Notes: generated from the letters alone by a model not told the origin. DNA of 64,000 bases from Cladophialophora immunda (GCF_000835495.1 NW_015622541.1:4030001-4094000); one strand, 5' to 3'; positions 23,336 to 32,685 are shown, counted from the first letter of the stretch. Made by a program: numbers and translations.

Positions 23336-23931
23336 GAGTAGATTCCATGTTTTGTGGTGGAGTGGTTGTACGAGGAAGACAAAGGTAGTAAAACGTGCGG
23401 AAAGTGGCCGACTCGCTATGCACCTACGTTAATCTATCTTAAATTACTATTCTTCCCTTGCGTACGGTGTCTCAGCTGTCAGGATTTTGTATCCCTTGCA
23501 CCGCGTACGTCTTGACCAATCAGGAGGCAGCACTTCGCCTGTACATTATACAGGCGAACACACCTAATCAGAAGGTATGGTTTCCTGGCGTTGGTCTTGG
23601 CGCTGGTTCGCCAGAACCGAGCCTTCTCCTGGGTTCAACCCATCACAGGTACGATAAGTAGCGGGTTGGGCTAACTGGTTGATAACCGGACACGGCCCAC
23701 TAAGAAATCTGGCTACTACCCCCTTTAACCTGACCTAACTTAACCTATATTAGATTCTAGTACGCGGTCATTTCTCGGGTCTTGTTCGTAACAGCACACT
23801 CTTATGTCATGGTCAGCATCCGGGCTTGCCCGGACGATACCATCTATTTAACTACTCGGAAAGTAGGTTCATCACATAACATTATCATATTTGGCGCTGC
23901 CATTGTGTTCTACTCGTCTAGGAATCCGTCA
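23336..23931. other. intergenic, upstream of aldehyde dehydrogenase, with hairpin
   Basis: Holds a CCAAT box (23516-23520, CCAATCAGG) and a perfect 10-bp inverted repeat TTCGCCTGTA / TACAGGCGAA with a 5-nt spacer at 23534-23558. Several smaller complementary segments follow to about 23640. It may be remains of a mobile element or LTR; I could not find a target-site duplication. Confidence 0.45.
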
Positions 23932-25356
23932 ATGAATCAGCAATCAACTCTTCCTCCAGCGATAACTTCACCATCATTGGATATAATGCGCCAATATCAG
24001 ACTCTCAATCCTACGACCGGCCAGGTGGTCCAGGTATTCCCACAAATATCTAACGAACACGTCCAGAGAGTTCTGAACAAGGCCCATAGCCTCTATGAAA
24101 CCGACTGGCGCTTCTGTTCGGTAGCAGAGAGAGCAACTGTAATTGCAAGGGCCGCCGCTATTATGCGACAGAAAATCGACGAGTTGGCTAGTTATGTTAC
24201 ACTTGAGATGGGCAAACTCATCGATCAGTCGCGATTTGAGGTTAAGCTCTCGGCTGACATCCTTGAATATTACGCCACGCACGCCGAAAGACTCTTGAAA
24301 ACTCGACCTATCCCTGGAGCTCACGATGCGGTCATTAGTACGGAACCTATTGGCATTATTCTAGCCATCGAACCTTGGAACTTCCCATACTATCAACTAG
24401 CCCGTGTAGCAGGGCCCCAGCTTGTGGCTGGCAATGTTCTCATTGTCAAACACGCCCGGAACGTGCCACAGTGCGCATTGGCCTTCGCACGAGTTCTCGA
24501 TGAAGCCGGCGCACCAGAAGGTGTCTACAACAATGTCTTCTGCAGTTTTGATCAAATAAACACCATTATCGACGACTTCCGCGTCCGTGGTGTCACCTTG
24601 ACAGGAAGTGAACGTGCGGGTGCAACAGTAGCCGAGCGGGCCGGTCGTCAATTGAAAAAGGTCGTTCTGGAACTTGGTGGTAGCGACCCTTTCATTGTGC
24701 TGGAAGATGCAAACATCGAGGAAGCAGTGGCTCGCGGTGTCGAAGGCCGCATGATGGTTATGGGCCAGTGTTGTGTCGCCTCTAAACGCTTTATCGTGGT
24801 AGGTAAAGAGCGCGGTCGTCGCTTCCTTGATTGCTTGACGCAGGCGTTAACCGGCCTTGAGGTCGGCGATCCCGCTGATAGCTCCACAGCTATAGGCCCG
24901 TTGGTATCAGAACAAGGCCTCAACAACCTGCTCGGACAAATTGAGTCGGCCAAAACCTACGGTGCTCGCGTAGTCACCGGAGGAAGACGCATTGACCGCC
25001 CTGGCTTCTATGTAGAGCCTACAATCATCACGGATATTACTGAGGGCAACCCTCTGTTCCAGGAGGAGACGTTCGGGCCCGTCGTATCTTTCTACGTCGT
25101 TGACAACGAAGAACAGGCAATCAAGCTTGCTAATGCTACGAAGTTCGGACTCGGCGCGTCTGTGTTCAGCGGGGATATCGCGCATGGCCAAGCCGTGGCG
25201 AAGAAGATCGATAGTGGCATGGTATCCATCAATGCCACAGGGCAATTTGCACCAGAACTGCCTTTTGGAGGCATCAAAAACTCCGGCTTTGGCCGGGAGC
25301 TGGGCGACCTGGGTATTGGCGAATTTGTCAATCGTAAAGTCATCCTGACGGCTTGA
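23932..25356 (+). CDS. aldehyde dehydrogenase, bacterial succinate-semialdehyde dehydrogenase (Sad/YneI) type
   Basis: Single exon. The ATG at 23932 gives 474 aa, normal for the family; 23986 is an alternative, and an open upstream extension to 23782 has no ALDH similarity. ALDH motifs are intact: AIEPWNFPYYQ with the catalytic Asn, TLTGSERAG (cofactor loop), VVLELGGSDPFIV with the general base Glu, and GQCCVASKRFI, where the second Cys aligns with the nucleophile. The motif set resembles NAD(P)-dependent succinate-semialdehyde dehydrogenases of the Sad/YneI group. In the cell it would oxidise an aldehyde, such as succinate semialdehyde or acetaldehyde, to the acid. The neighbouring pyruvate decarboxylase would supply acetaldehyde, so a pyruvate-to-acetate path is possible, but substrate choice is not readable. 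It lies just inside the AT-rich border. Confidence 0.9.
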   Translation: MNQQSTLPPAITSPSLDIMRQYQTLNPTTGQVVQVFPQISNEHVQRVLNKAHSLYETDWRFCSVAERATVIARAAAIMRQKIDELASYVTLEMGKLIDQSRFEVKLSADILEYYATHAERLLKTRPIPGAHDAVISTEPIGIILAIEPWNFPYYQLARVAGPQLVAGNVLIVKHARNVPQCALAFARVLDEAGAPEGVYNNVFCSFDQINTIIDDFRVRGVTLTGSERAGATVAERAGRQLKKVVLELGGSDPFIVLEDANIEEAVARGVEGRMMVMGQCCVASKRFIVVGKERGRRFLDCLTQALTGLEVGDPADSSTAIGPLVSEQGLNNLLGQIESAKTYGARVVTGGRRIDRPGFYVEPTIITDITEGNPLFQEETFGPVVSFYVVDNEEQAIKLANATKFGLGASVFSGDIAHGQAVAKKIDSGMVSINATGQFAPELPFGGIKNSGFGRELGDLGIGEFVNRKVILTA

Positions 25357-26079
25357 ATCGTGCGATCAACTATCTATTGGGAGCTCATACATACCTACAA
25401 GACTAGAAATGGGTTTATCCGTCCTTGTTTGTAGAATCTACAAACCCGAGAATAAGGAACTTTGCGGAGCAAGTCCGTGATCAGCTGGAGAGGTGATCAG
25501 AATTCGCTAAGCGCTCAAACTCCGCACCTTCCTGCTTCATGTGCGCCAGATAGCTGCGCCAAAGACAATCTTGATTAGTCGACATAACGAAACCTACATA
25601 CAGTACGACATGCATTGCTACTGTTCATGGAAAAATACTTTGGGGGCGATACTCGTTCCACTTCTGTAACGTCGATGTGGACCTTCGGCGAAATTCAACA
25701 ACTTCCCTTCAGGGCGGCCCTTGGGAAAATAAAACTTACCGCTGCCATTCCGATTCGCTCAGTGTCGGTCTGCCCAGCCGCATCATTAGTTCGTAATTTG
25801 TACTTATACACTACCTTTCCAATTGTACAATAGCTGACGAATTGACAAGCTCTTTTTGAGACGCACGTTTGAACTGGCCCAACAACCTGCGCGGCTATCC
25901 TCATTTCAACCAAGATCGATGCTCTGTCTTTCGATGCATTCTGACGTTGGCTCATGTCGAAAAGGTCAGATTGTGGGTGGAGGGTTCCTGGATTAGTGCT
26001 AACCGACAACAGAAAGCTTGCGACCCCCCAGAGTTACAACTTATAACCACTATTGTCAATACAGACATCCCCCTTACCT
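25357..26079. other. intergenic with 19-bp palindrome
   Basis: Downstream of the aldehyde dehydrogenase. At 25427-25445 GTTTGTAGA and TCTACAAAC form a perfect 9-bp inverted repeat around a single A, about 70 bp past the stop codon. The rest holds no supported gene. Confidence 0.45.
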
Positions 26080-26520
26080 TGACCGAGATTACCCACGACA
26101 CCCATGGGCGTCAGGTCATTCTACTGTCATTTCCCTATGGGCACTATTTGTTGGACTTGCTACGACAACGTACAGCTCTTGCATCGGTCAGATGTGCAAG
26201 GGATCTCGATGCGTCGCTCGAATTGGGACAAATGGAGCTGTTCACGTTCAATTTCACATGCGCCATTACTCCTTTGTTTCTCGCTCCTTTCTGTGAGCTT
26301 GCTCGCAGAAGGCTCGTGTAGGTTGGTGCGTATTTTTGCTTCACGATCCTTTTTGTTGACCTCAGTCTCGGCAGAAACATTGCTACTATACTGGTATTTC
26401 GGGCTTTCCTGGGTCTGTTTGGCAGCGTAGGCACAATCTTAGTCAGTGGCACGTTCTCAGATTTGTTTCCGGCAGACGAAAGCGCACGGCCCATGGACCT
26501 GGAAGCGAAGACTGCGGGGA
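26080..26520 (+). pseudogene. broken 5' fragment of an MFS transporter (DHA1-like)
   Basis: Three pieces match the first four membrane helices of a fungal drug:H+ antiporter-like MFS protein. The first, DYPRHPWASGH then LWALFVGLATTTYSS (about 26087-26190), lies in one frame. The second, FTCAITPLFLAPFCELARR (to 26318), lies in another, so a frameshift falls near 26195-26215. A TAG at 26319-26321 interrupts the usual GRRP motif, after which the same frame continues with RNIATILVFRAFLGLFGS and SGTFSDLFPADESARP. Nothing of helices 5-12 is found: the AT-rich relic starts at 26531. It is a clear pseudogene. The lost transporter may once have served the neighbouring enzymes, but this is speculation. 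Confidence 0.75.
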
Positions 26521-26530
26521 AGCTGCTGCA

Positions 26531-26935
26531 CCAGTCTTCGTTCTATATATATACCTACTATTTACTAGATTAACTCGTAGATAGTCTCCTAGAGCTCTAT
26601 TTATAGCGTACTAGAAAGGTGCCTAAAATAGCCTAAAATCGCTCTTATATCAAAGATTACACTGTAAATAGAGCTCTATCGACCCACCAACGACTACTAC
26701 TGGATAGAGAACTATCAAATCTACTAGGGAATAGCGTAGGATAGGTAGTAGAGGCCATAGGTGGCTAGGAATCTCTCGATATATAGCGAAATAGTTAAAT
26801 ATATAGGTGTTAAGATCTCTACGAGAAACACGAATTATAATACGAAATGAGTACTAATCGATAGAAAATTCAAAGAGCTACTGGAATATATCTATCAATT
26901 ACTACTTGAAGGCTTAGTTATGGTGTAAAAGGCGA
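26531..26935. repeat. AT-rich RIP-like relic with inverted repeat
   Basis: AT- and TpA-rich DNA with stops in all frames directly after the MFS fragment. Within it TAGAGCTCTATTTA (26590-26603) and its exact reverse complement (26665-26678) form a 14-bp inverted repeat 61 bp apart, reminiscent of a small terminal-inverted-repeat element. The identity is unknown. Confidence 0.6.
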
Positions 26936-27453
26936 AAATGTTATTGCGGCGTTCAATTGTCGTCCACCCTCGACACACTTGCTGATTTTTTGGATTTTTG
27001 CTCGTCACTGTAATGGCTGCCATCCCTCACACAACGTTCAAATACGGGCAATTACTCCGTGAGAGATCCTCTTTGGCCCTGACATGCTGACTCTGCCGTG
27101 ATTGAGAACTTACTCTAAGTTTTTCAATAGTGAATGTTGTTCTCAGGTTCATCACGTTACATGGATCATCGCTGTATCCACTGTGAAGGACGCTGAGTAC
27201 CAAAAGTTTTGCGTTGGGCTCAGTCTACCAACTAGATCGCGCCGACAATCTACTGTCGGAGAGCTTTGACCAGGTTGGCTGGGCTGCAAAAATGATTGCC
27301 TGAGTATAAAAGATCAGGCTAATATGATCTGAGAACGGCCTATGATCAGCCACCTTTTATTAAATTCCCCAGTAATTTCCTAAATGACACTAATGTCTAC
27401 TTATCACACAACGCTAAAGTATCGCCTACACCATCGAGCCACAGAAGTTGAGG
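26936..27453. other. intergenic, 3' of pyruvate decarboxylase
   Basis: 518 bp of ordinary base composition past the 3' end of the decarboxylase gene. No gene or repeat is recognised. Confidence 0.4.
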
Positions 27454-29139
27454 CTATTTGTGTGCTGGCGGGCGGGCGTTGGCTGACGCGACATAGTGTC
27501 CCCATGTGATAAGCTCTCTAGTGCAATCATCTTGGTCAATAACGCATTCGATCAATGTCGGACCATCCGAATTGGACGTGGCAAGCTTGATCGCCTGGGC
27601 GAGTTGTTCCGGGTTTGAGGCCTTAATACCCTTTGCATGACCATCCTCAGCATTGAATGCCTCTATCAATGAAGCATAGTTCCAGTTCTTGATACGGTTA
27701 TATAGCCCGTCATGAATCTCCACTTCAATGGTGTATCCACGGTTGTTCATGAGAAAGATAATGATCGGTAACCTGGCACGCACCATTTGTGATACCTCTT
27801 GCACGGTCATCTGGAATGAGCCATCTCCCACCATCAAGATGATCTGACGTTCTGGCGAGCCGACTGCATAACCAAACGATGCTGGAACGGACCAGCCGAT
27901 ATGGCCCCACTGCATCTCAATTTCGAAGCGACAGCTCCGAGGCAATCTCATCTGCACGCCATTGAACCAGGAATCGCCTGTCTCAACAAATAGAGTAGTC
28001 TTGGGCTGAAGTAGCTGTTGTATCTGTCGAGCAATCTCATTGCGGTGCAGAGGTAGTTTTGGTTCTTCAATGTGAGGAAAAAGCACATCAGGACGTAGAT
28101 GAGCGTATTCAACCATCGTACTAGAGTTTCGCGTGGCCCTCTCCGCAAGCGCGGATAAAAGCTCAGCCAACTGAACACGATTGAATTCTGCGCCGGTGAA
28201 GCTCATGTGGTCCAGATCTGCTGTCAGGGTTATTGAATCCGGGGGTAATGCCGTCCAACCCACTGTACTGTAGTCGGTAAACACGACACCTGCGCCAAAA
28301 ATTCCGTCCGACCAGTCGACGATGGCATCTGCTCCCATGGTACTGACTTGACCCCAGTAGACGCCTACAAACTGCTTGTGATCCTCTGGAAAAAAGCTTT
28401 TTGCCCCAGGAAGAACCGCAACCGCACAACCAAGGGCATCAGCCAGTTGTAAAAAGGCTGCTTCAGCCCCAGCCGCCCGAAGCTTAGGGCCGGCTAGTAG
28501 TACGGGCTTTTGCTTTGATTTGAGCCAGTCCAATGCAGCATTGACAGCCATCGCCAATGTTATCTCATCGCTCCTTTCCGGAGCAATGACAGCAGAGATT
28601 GGGCCTGGAGCAGGGCAATTGGCAATGGAGAGGTTTGTTGGAATTTCGATATAGGCGGGTTTCTTAGCGGACATTGCGCTCCGGATCGCGTGGTCAATGA
28701 GGCGCGGTGCATCCTGGGCCCGGCGAATGGCGACTGCGGCACAAGTGATTTTTTTAGCCATTTCGAGCTGGTACCCAAAATCGTGGGTCCCCAGAGTGTG
28801 ATGTAGGAGGTGGAAGGCGCCTGAATCACTGGTGTTAGGTGCACCACTGATGAGGATAACGGGCAAATTCTCTGCGTAGGCACCACCGACCCCGTTGAAA
28901 GCGGAAAAAGCCCCAACGCTAAAAGTCACCACCGCCGCGGCGACGCCCTTTGCTCGCGCGTAGCCTTCAGCGGCAAAAGAGCAATTTAGCTCGTTAGCAC
29001 AGCCAATTTCTGAGAGCTTCGGATGAGCTTGTAGCTTATCCAGTAAGACGAGATTATAGTCGCCGGGAACAACGAAGTGATGTTCGATCCCTATCTGAGC
29101 AAGCCGCTCAGCGAGGTAGCTACCGACGGTCCAGGACAT
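27454..29139 (-). CDS. pyruvate decarboxylase, Zymomonas/plant type
   Basis: Single exon. The ATG at 29139 gives 561 aa (Zymomonas mobilis PDC is 568); the frame is open 26 codons further upstream but without an ATG. The enzyme converts pyruvate to acetaldehyde and CO2 with thiamine diphosphate and Mg, in the cytosol. The start TVGSYLAERLAQIGI and the PGDYN, NELNCSFAAEGYARAKG, LHHTLG and EMQWGHIGWSVPASFGYAVG blocks follow the Zymomonas/plant PDC pattern rather than the yeast Pdc1 pattern. Catalytic residues are present: Asp in PGDYN, Glu in NELN, the His pair in LHHTLG, and Glu in YTIEVEIHDG. The cofactor motif is GDGSFQ..NNRG. It lies behind D-lactate dehydrogenase on the same strand with an 886-bp gap that holds two adjacent palindromes. 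The branch assignment is by eye. Confidence 0.93.
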   Translation of the reverse strand: MSWTVGSYLAERLAQIGIEHHFVVPGDYNLVLLDKLQAHPKLSEIGCANELNCSFAAEGYARAKGVAAAVVTFSVGAFSAFNGVGGAYAENLPVILISGAPNTSDSGAFHLLHHTLGTHDFGYQLEMAKKITCAAVAIRRAQDAPRLIDHAIRSAMSAKKPAYIEIPTNLSIANCPAPGPISAVIAPERSDEITLAMAVNAALDWLKSKQKPVLLAGPKLRAAGAEAAFLQLADALGCAVAVLPGAKSFFPEDHKQFVGVYWGQVSTMGADAIVDWSDGIFGAGVVFTDYSTVGWTALPPDSITLTADLDHMSFTGAEFNRVQLAELLSALAERATRNSSTMVEYAHLRPDVLFPHIEEPKLPLHRNEIARQIQQLLQPKTTLFVETGDSWFNGVQMRLPRSCRFEIEMQWGHIGWSVPASFGYAVGSPERQIILMVGDGSFQMTVQEVSQMVRARLPIIIFLMNNRGYTIEVEIHDGLYNRIKNWNYASLIEAFNAEDGHAKGIKASNPEQLAQAIKLATSNSDGPTLIECVIDQDDCTRELITWGHYVASANARPPAHK

Positions 29140-30025
29140 AATGCAGAAATCTTGTGCTGCTTGTTGAAGGACGTTTAAGTTGATGCCATTAAATGAGGTC
29201 TGGTAACGCTTGGTCAATGACAGGACAAACGTAACTTTATACTTTCCGACGCATACTACGTTGTTAGATGGCTACATTTCTGGAATGCTGCATTTCGTAG
29301 TAGATATGTCAAGGGGCAGCTGCGATCATGATTTTGGGCCCCAAAATTCACATTTATGTGACAAGTGGCATGACCCTCACCTGAGTAGAGATAAGCCGTG
29401 GAGATGCTCTGTTGATAGCTCCATCAGGTTCCGTCCGATCTCCGTCGCCCTCTGTCAGGGCTGAACAAGAATCCAGGTGCTTTCGGCTTCTAAATTCTCA
29501 TTCTGGTTGCGCGGTTTGAGTGTTGACCAAAATGGATAAAGTATCTTCGGAAGAGGGATGGATTGAACTTTCATAGTCATACGACGTGCTAATTATTTGT
29601 GGACTCCATCAGCGTAAGGGGTTTGCGAAGGCGTCCAGACCCACTTCGGACCGTCGCTCACTTGGGGTGTAACAAAGACCCATTATTATATCATGGTGGT
29701 CTCGGAAAGAAATATGTGATGAGAATCCAGAAAGCATGGGAACGAGGAGGGGGAGCAGACCCTCGGAAATTCTGAGGTGGGATTCCATATTTTTAAGTGT
29801 GACCGTTTCTGCTACGCCAGCCTGCATTATGCATTGAGTCCAAAGCCGAGGATGATAGAATTCGCAATTTTTGAGGTCTCTAATTGAAGAACAAATGCCT
29901 GATTTTAGAATTTCAGTAGTATTAGAGGCGCCCAGCTAGCTAGCCACACCTATCCCTAAAGTTTCACCAAGTTTATCGAGGTCGGGGTGCAATCTTGCTT
30001 TTGTATGTATATCGGTCTGCTTCTG
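29140..30025. other. intergenic, D-lactate dehydrogenase to pyruvate decarboxylase
   Basis: 886 bp expected to contain the decarboxylase promoter. Apart from the paired palindromes listed separately I see no gene or repeat. Confidence 0.4.
29331..29361. promoter_or_regulatory. two adjacent perfect palindromes upstream of pyruvate decarboxylase
   Basis: ATTTTGGG-C-CCCAAAAT (29331-29347) is followed immediately by TCACAT-TT-ATGTGA (29348-29361). They lie 192-222 bp before the decarboxylase start codon. Twofold symmetry is what dimeric regulators bind, so these may be operator-like sites; no binding protein is known to me. Confidence 0.4.
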
Positions 30026-31024
30026 CTAGACCTCCATGTCGGGGCTTGGCTTGCCGGCGTCAAAATCGGCGAGGTTTTGTAGAGTGGTCTGAGCAATGGC
30101 TCCCAGGGCTTCCTGAGTAAAAAAGGCCTGGTGTCCAGTAACCAAAACGTTTGGAAATGTGATCAGGCGCTGGAAGGCATCATCGCGGACGACAAAGCTT
30201 GACAAGTCGCGAAAGAACAAGCTCGCTTCGTCCTCGTAGACATCAATTGCACAGCCGGCAATAATCCCTTCCTGCAACGCAGCAATGAGGGCTTTGGTGT
30301 CAATCAGCCCGCCTCGACTAGTATTGACAAGTATCATCCCCTTTTTGGCCATGGCCAAAGAATCTGCATTGATAATGTGATGGGTTTCAGCGGAGAGCGG
30401 GCAGTGCAGACAAAGGATGTCGGACTTCGAAAACAGTTCTTGATGATCGACATACTGGATGCCGACACTCTGAAGTTCAGTGTTGTGAAAGGGGTCACTG
30501 GCAATCACATTGCATCCAAAACCGAGTTTCATTGCTTTCGCCACTAAACAGCCAATGCGCCCTGTACCCAGAATGCCAACAACCTTGCCATGAAGGTCGC
30601 GTCCCAAAAGGCCGTCAAGGGAGAAATTGTCCAGGCGAATGCGAAGCCAGGCTCGACATATTTTGCGGTCAAGAGCCAGAAGCAAGCCAACTGTAAACTC
30701 GGCGACTGAGTACGGCGAGTAAGCTGGGACTCGCAGGACGGTGACACCAAAACTAGTCGCGGCCTTTATGTCCACATTATTGTATCCGGCACACCGCAAG
30801 ACAACAACTCTGATCCCGTTTTTGGCTAAGACTTTCAAGACTGGTGCGTCAACTTGGTCGTTCACAAACACACAGACTGCATTGTGTCCTGCAGCTAGGA
30901 CAGCAGTTGCCTCAGTGAGTGCTGCATCGTGGAAAGTGAGCTCAAAATTGAAGCCACCTTGTCGATTGGCATTTTCCAGCGAGGCTTTGTCATAGTGGTG
31001 AGTGCTGTACACAACGACTTTCAT
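30026..31024 (-). CDS. D-lactate dehydrogenase, bacterial LdhA type
   Basis: Single exon, 332 aa, start MKVVVYSTHHYDK. The enzyme reduces pyruvate to D-lactate with NADH in the cytosol. Length and motifs follow E. coli LdhA: FVND, LRCAGYNNVD, VPAYSPYSVAEFTVG, the NAD-binding loop GTGRIG, catalytic Arg in NTSRGGLID, Glu in DVYEDE, and catalytic His in TGHQAFFT. All catalytic residues are present. The tail ends without any targeting signal. It is head-to-head with an L-lactate dehydrogenase 616 bp away and in line with pyruvate decarboxylase. Fermentative NAD-dependent D-lactate dehydrogenase of this kind is not a core gene of most filamentous ascomycetes as far as I know, so acquisition by transfer is a reasonable hypothesis, not shown here. 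Confidence 0.93.
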   Translation of the reverse strand: MKVVVYSTHHYDKASLENANRQGGFNFELTFHDAALTEATAVLAAGHNAVCVFVNDQVDAPVLKVLAKNGIRVVVLRCAGYNNVDIKAATSFGVTVLRVPAYSPYSVAEFTVGLLLALDRKICRAWLRIRLDNFSLDGLLGRDLHGKVVGILGTGRIGCLVAKAMKLGFGCNVIASDPFHNTELQSVGIQYVDHQELFSKSDILCLHCPLSAETHHIINADSLAMAKKGMILVNTSRGGLIDTKALIAALQEGIIAGCAIDVYEDEASLFFRDLSSFVVRDDAFQRLITFPNVLVTGHQAFFTQEALGAIAQTTLQNLADFDAGKPSPDMEV

Positions 31025-31640
31025 CGTGTTGAAAAGTAGAGATGGGCCTTTGATGGAAGTATGCTATAAGGGACAGGAGGTAGAATGTCAGAATAGTTTA
31101 GATACATTTATATTTTTCAGGATTGGCATCGTAGTGAATTGGATTCATTCAACACTATATTCATTATCTGATGTGCAATGGACAGGACACGGCAACCTAC
31201 CAGAGATACTGACCGACAGTGGTTGCTAAAAGTGCAGGTTCAGAATGGTATGATTGTGGACTGTTGTTTTTCTGCGCATCGGAGACATCAAGCACGAGCT
31301 ACTAGCAACTGGATGCCTATGAGTACATTGCGCCTTGGAATCGGGACGTAGTGCCCCACGATATCTCGAGAAAGACACTGACATTCGTGATTCCGGAACA
31401 CCCATAATCAGGCGACATTTTCGGAGGTTGATAAGGGAGATATAATGCAGCTATAGCGGACCCGCCCTTTCCAATCCTCAGTACCTTCTCCCAAACGAAG
31501 GTTCATAACCACATTTATATATGTTCCTTTCATCTCTCTCGTAGGGGAATTTTCGTGGTATTCTTTCTCAAGCTCAAGTGATTGTTGGTCTCATCAGGCA
31601 ACATCTGTCCACAACCATTTAGTTACGCGATATAATAACG
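31025..31640. promoter_or_regulatory. shared divergent promoter of D- and L-lactate dehydrogenase genes
   Basis: 616 bp between head-to-head start codons. A TATAATG sequence lies at 31441-31447, about 195 bp before the L-lactate dehydrogenase ATG. The arrangement would allow coordinated control of both enzymes. No specific regulator site is recognised. Confidence 0.5.
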
Positions 31641-32685
31641 ATGGCATTTCTTAAGGGAGAAGTTAGCAGGAGCGGGTTCTCAATTCGTCATCTTAAGGTA
31701 CTTAAAATCCCCTGGTTCCTGAAATGATAAATATCTAAAGGGTATTTAGCCTGTCAAGGTCGCTGTTATTGGTGTTGGTAACGTCGGCTCGGCTACGGCC
31801 TATGGACTCCTCTTAAGTGGACTGGCCGCCGAGATCGTGTTGGTCGACTTAAATAAGAAGAAAGCAGAGGGGGAGGCAATGGATTTGAGTCACGCAGTAC
31901 CATTCTCTCGCCAAACTCATATTCGTTGTGGACAATATGCCGACTGTGCAGATGCGTCCATCGTCATCATCACCGCCGGCCTCAACCAGAAACCTGGCCA
32001 GACACGAATGGACCTTGTGAAATCAAATGTTGCTATTTTCCAGGAATTGGTACCACAAATCGCACATTATGCCCCTGAAACTATCTTGTTAGTGGCCACT
32101 AATCCTGTGGATGTGCTCACGTATACCACATGGAAACTGTCGGGTTTCCCTATTCATCGTGTCATCGGTTCCGGAACAACACTAGACACTGCACGGTTTC
32201 GTTTCGAGCTTGGGCAATACTACAACATAGACCCGCAGAGTGTTCACGCCGATATCATCGGCGAGCATGGGGACACCGAGCTGCCAGTGTGGTCTCTTGC
32301 CAGTATTTCCGGGATGCCCTTGAAGGACTTCTGTCAACAATCTTCCCTTAAATATGACAATGATGGTATGCAACAATGTTTCCTTGCCACAAAGAATGCC
32401 GCCTACGACATCATACAGCGGAAGGGTTGGACAGACAAAGGCATTGCCACGTGCCTCGTTCGGATTGTCGAGACAATCTTGAGAGACGAAGATACCCTCC
32501 TCACGGTCTCAACAGTTAGAAGTTACCCTGGCGTCGGACATACGGCCTTTAGTGTACCGTCGAAGGTCACTCGGGATGGCGCATTCCAGACGTTTGAGCT
32601 ACGTCTCGATGCAGAGGAAGAGGAACAGTTGAAAAAATCTGCTGAAAGTATAAGTTCAGTGATTAGTTCCCTCGACCTACCATAA
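31641..32685 (+). CDS. L-lactate dehydrogenase (NAD-dependent)
   Basis: Two exons, 31641-31697 and 31750-32685, with a 52-nt GT..TTTAG intron; 330 aa. Reaction: pyruvate + NADH to L-lactate + NAD. The Rossmann motif GVGNVGSATAYG starts just after the intron. In NQKPGQTRMDLV the residue at the position that separates lactate from malate dehydrogenase is Gln, which indicates lactate specificity, and the Arg after it is the mobile-loop substrate ligand. Further catalytic elements are NPVDVLTY, DTARFRF (substrate Arg) and GEHGDTE (catalytic His). The protein is of the bacterial LDH/MDH superfamily type and lacks a mitochondrial presequence. The single intron near the 5' end shows that it is a eukaryotic gene, not bacterial contamination. 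Confidence 0.93.

Noticed and set aside
23620..23640. GGGTTCAACCC resembling a tRNA T-arm
   Set aside because: No A box at the right distance and no acceptor stem, so it is not a tRNA gene.
23336..23640. Solo LTR beginning at TGTCAGG near 23478
   Set aside because: A TG start and CCAAT box are suggestive, but no matching CA end with a target-site duplication was found.
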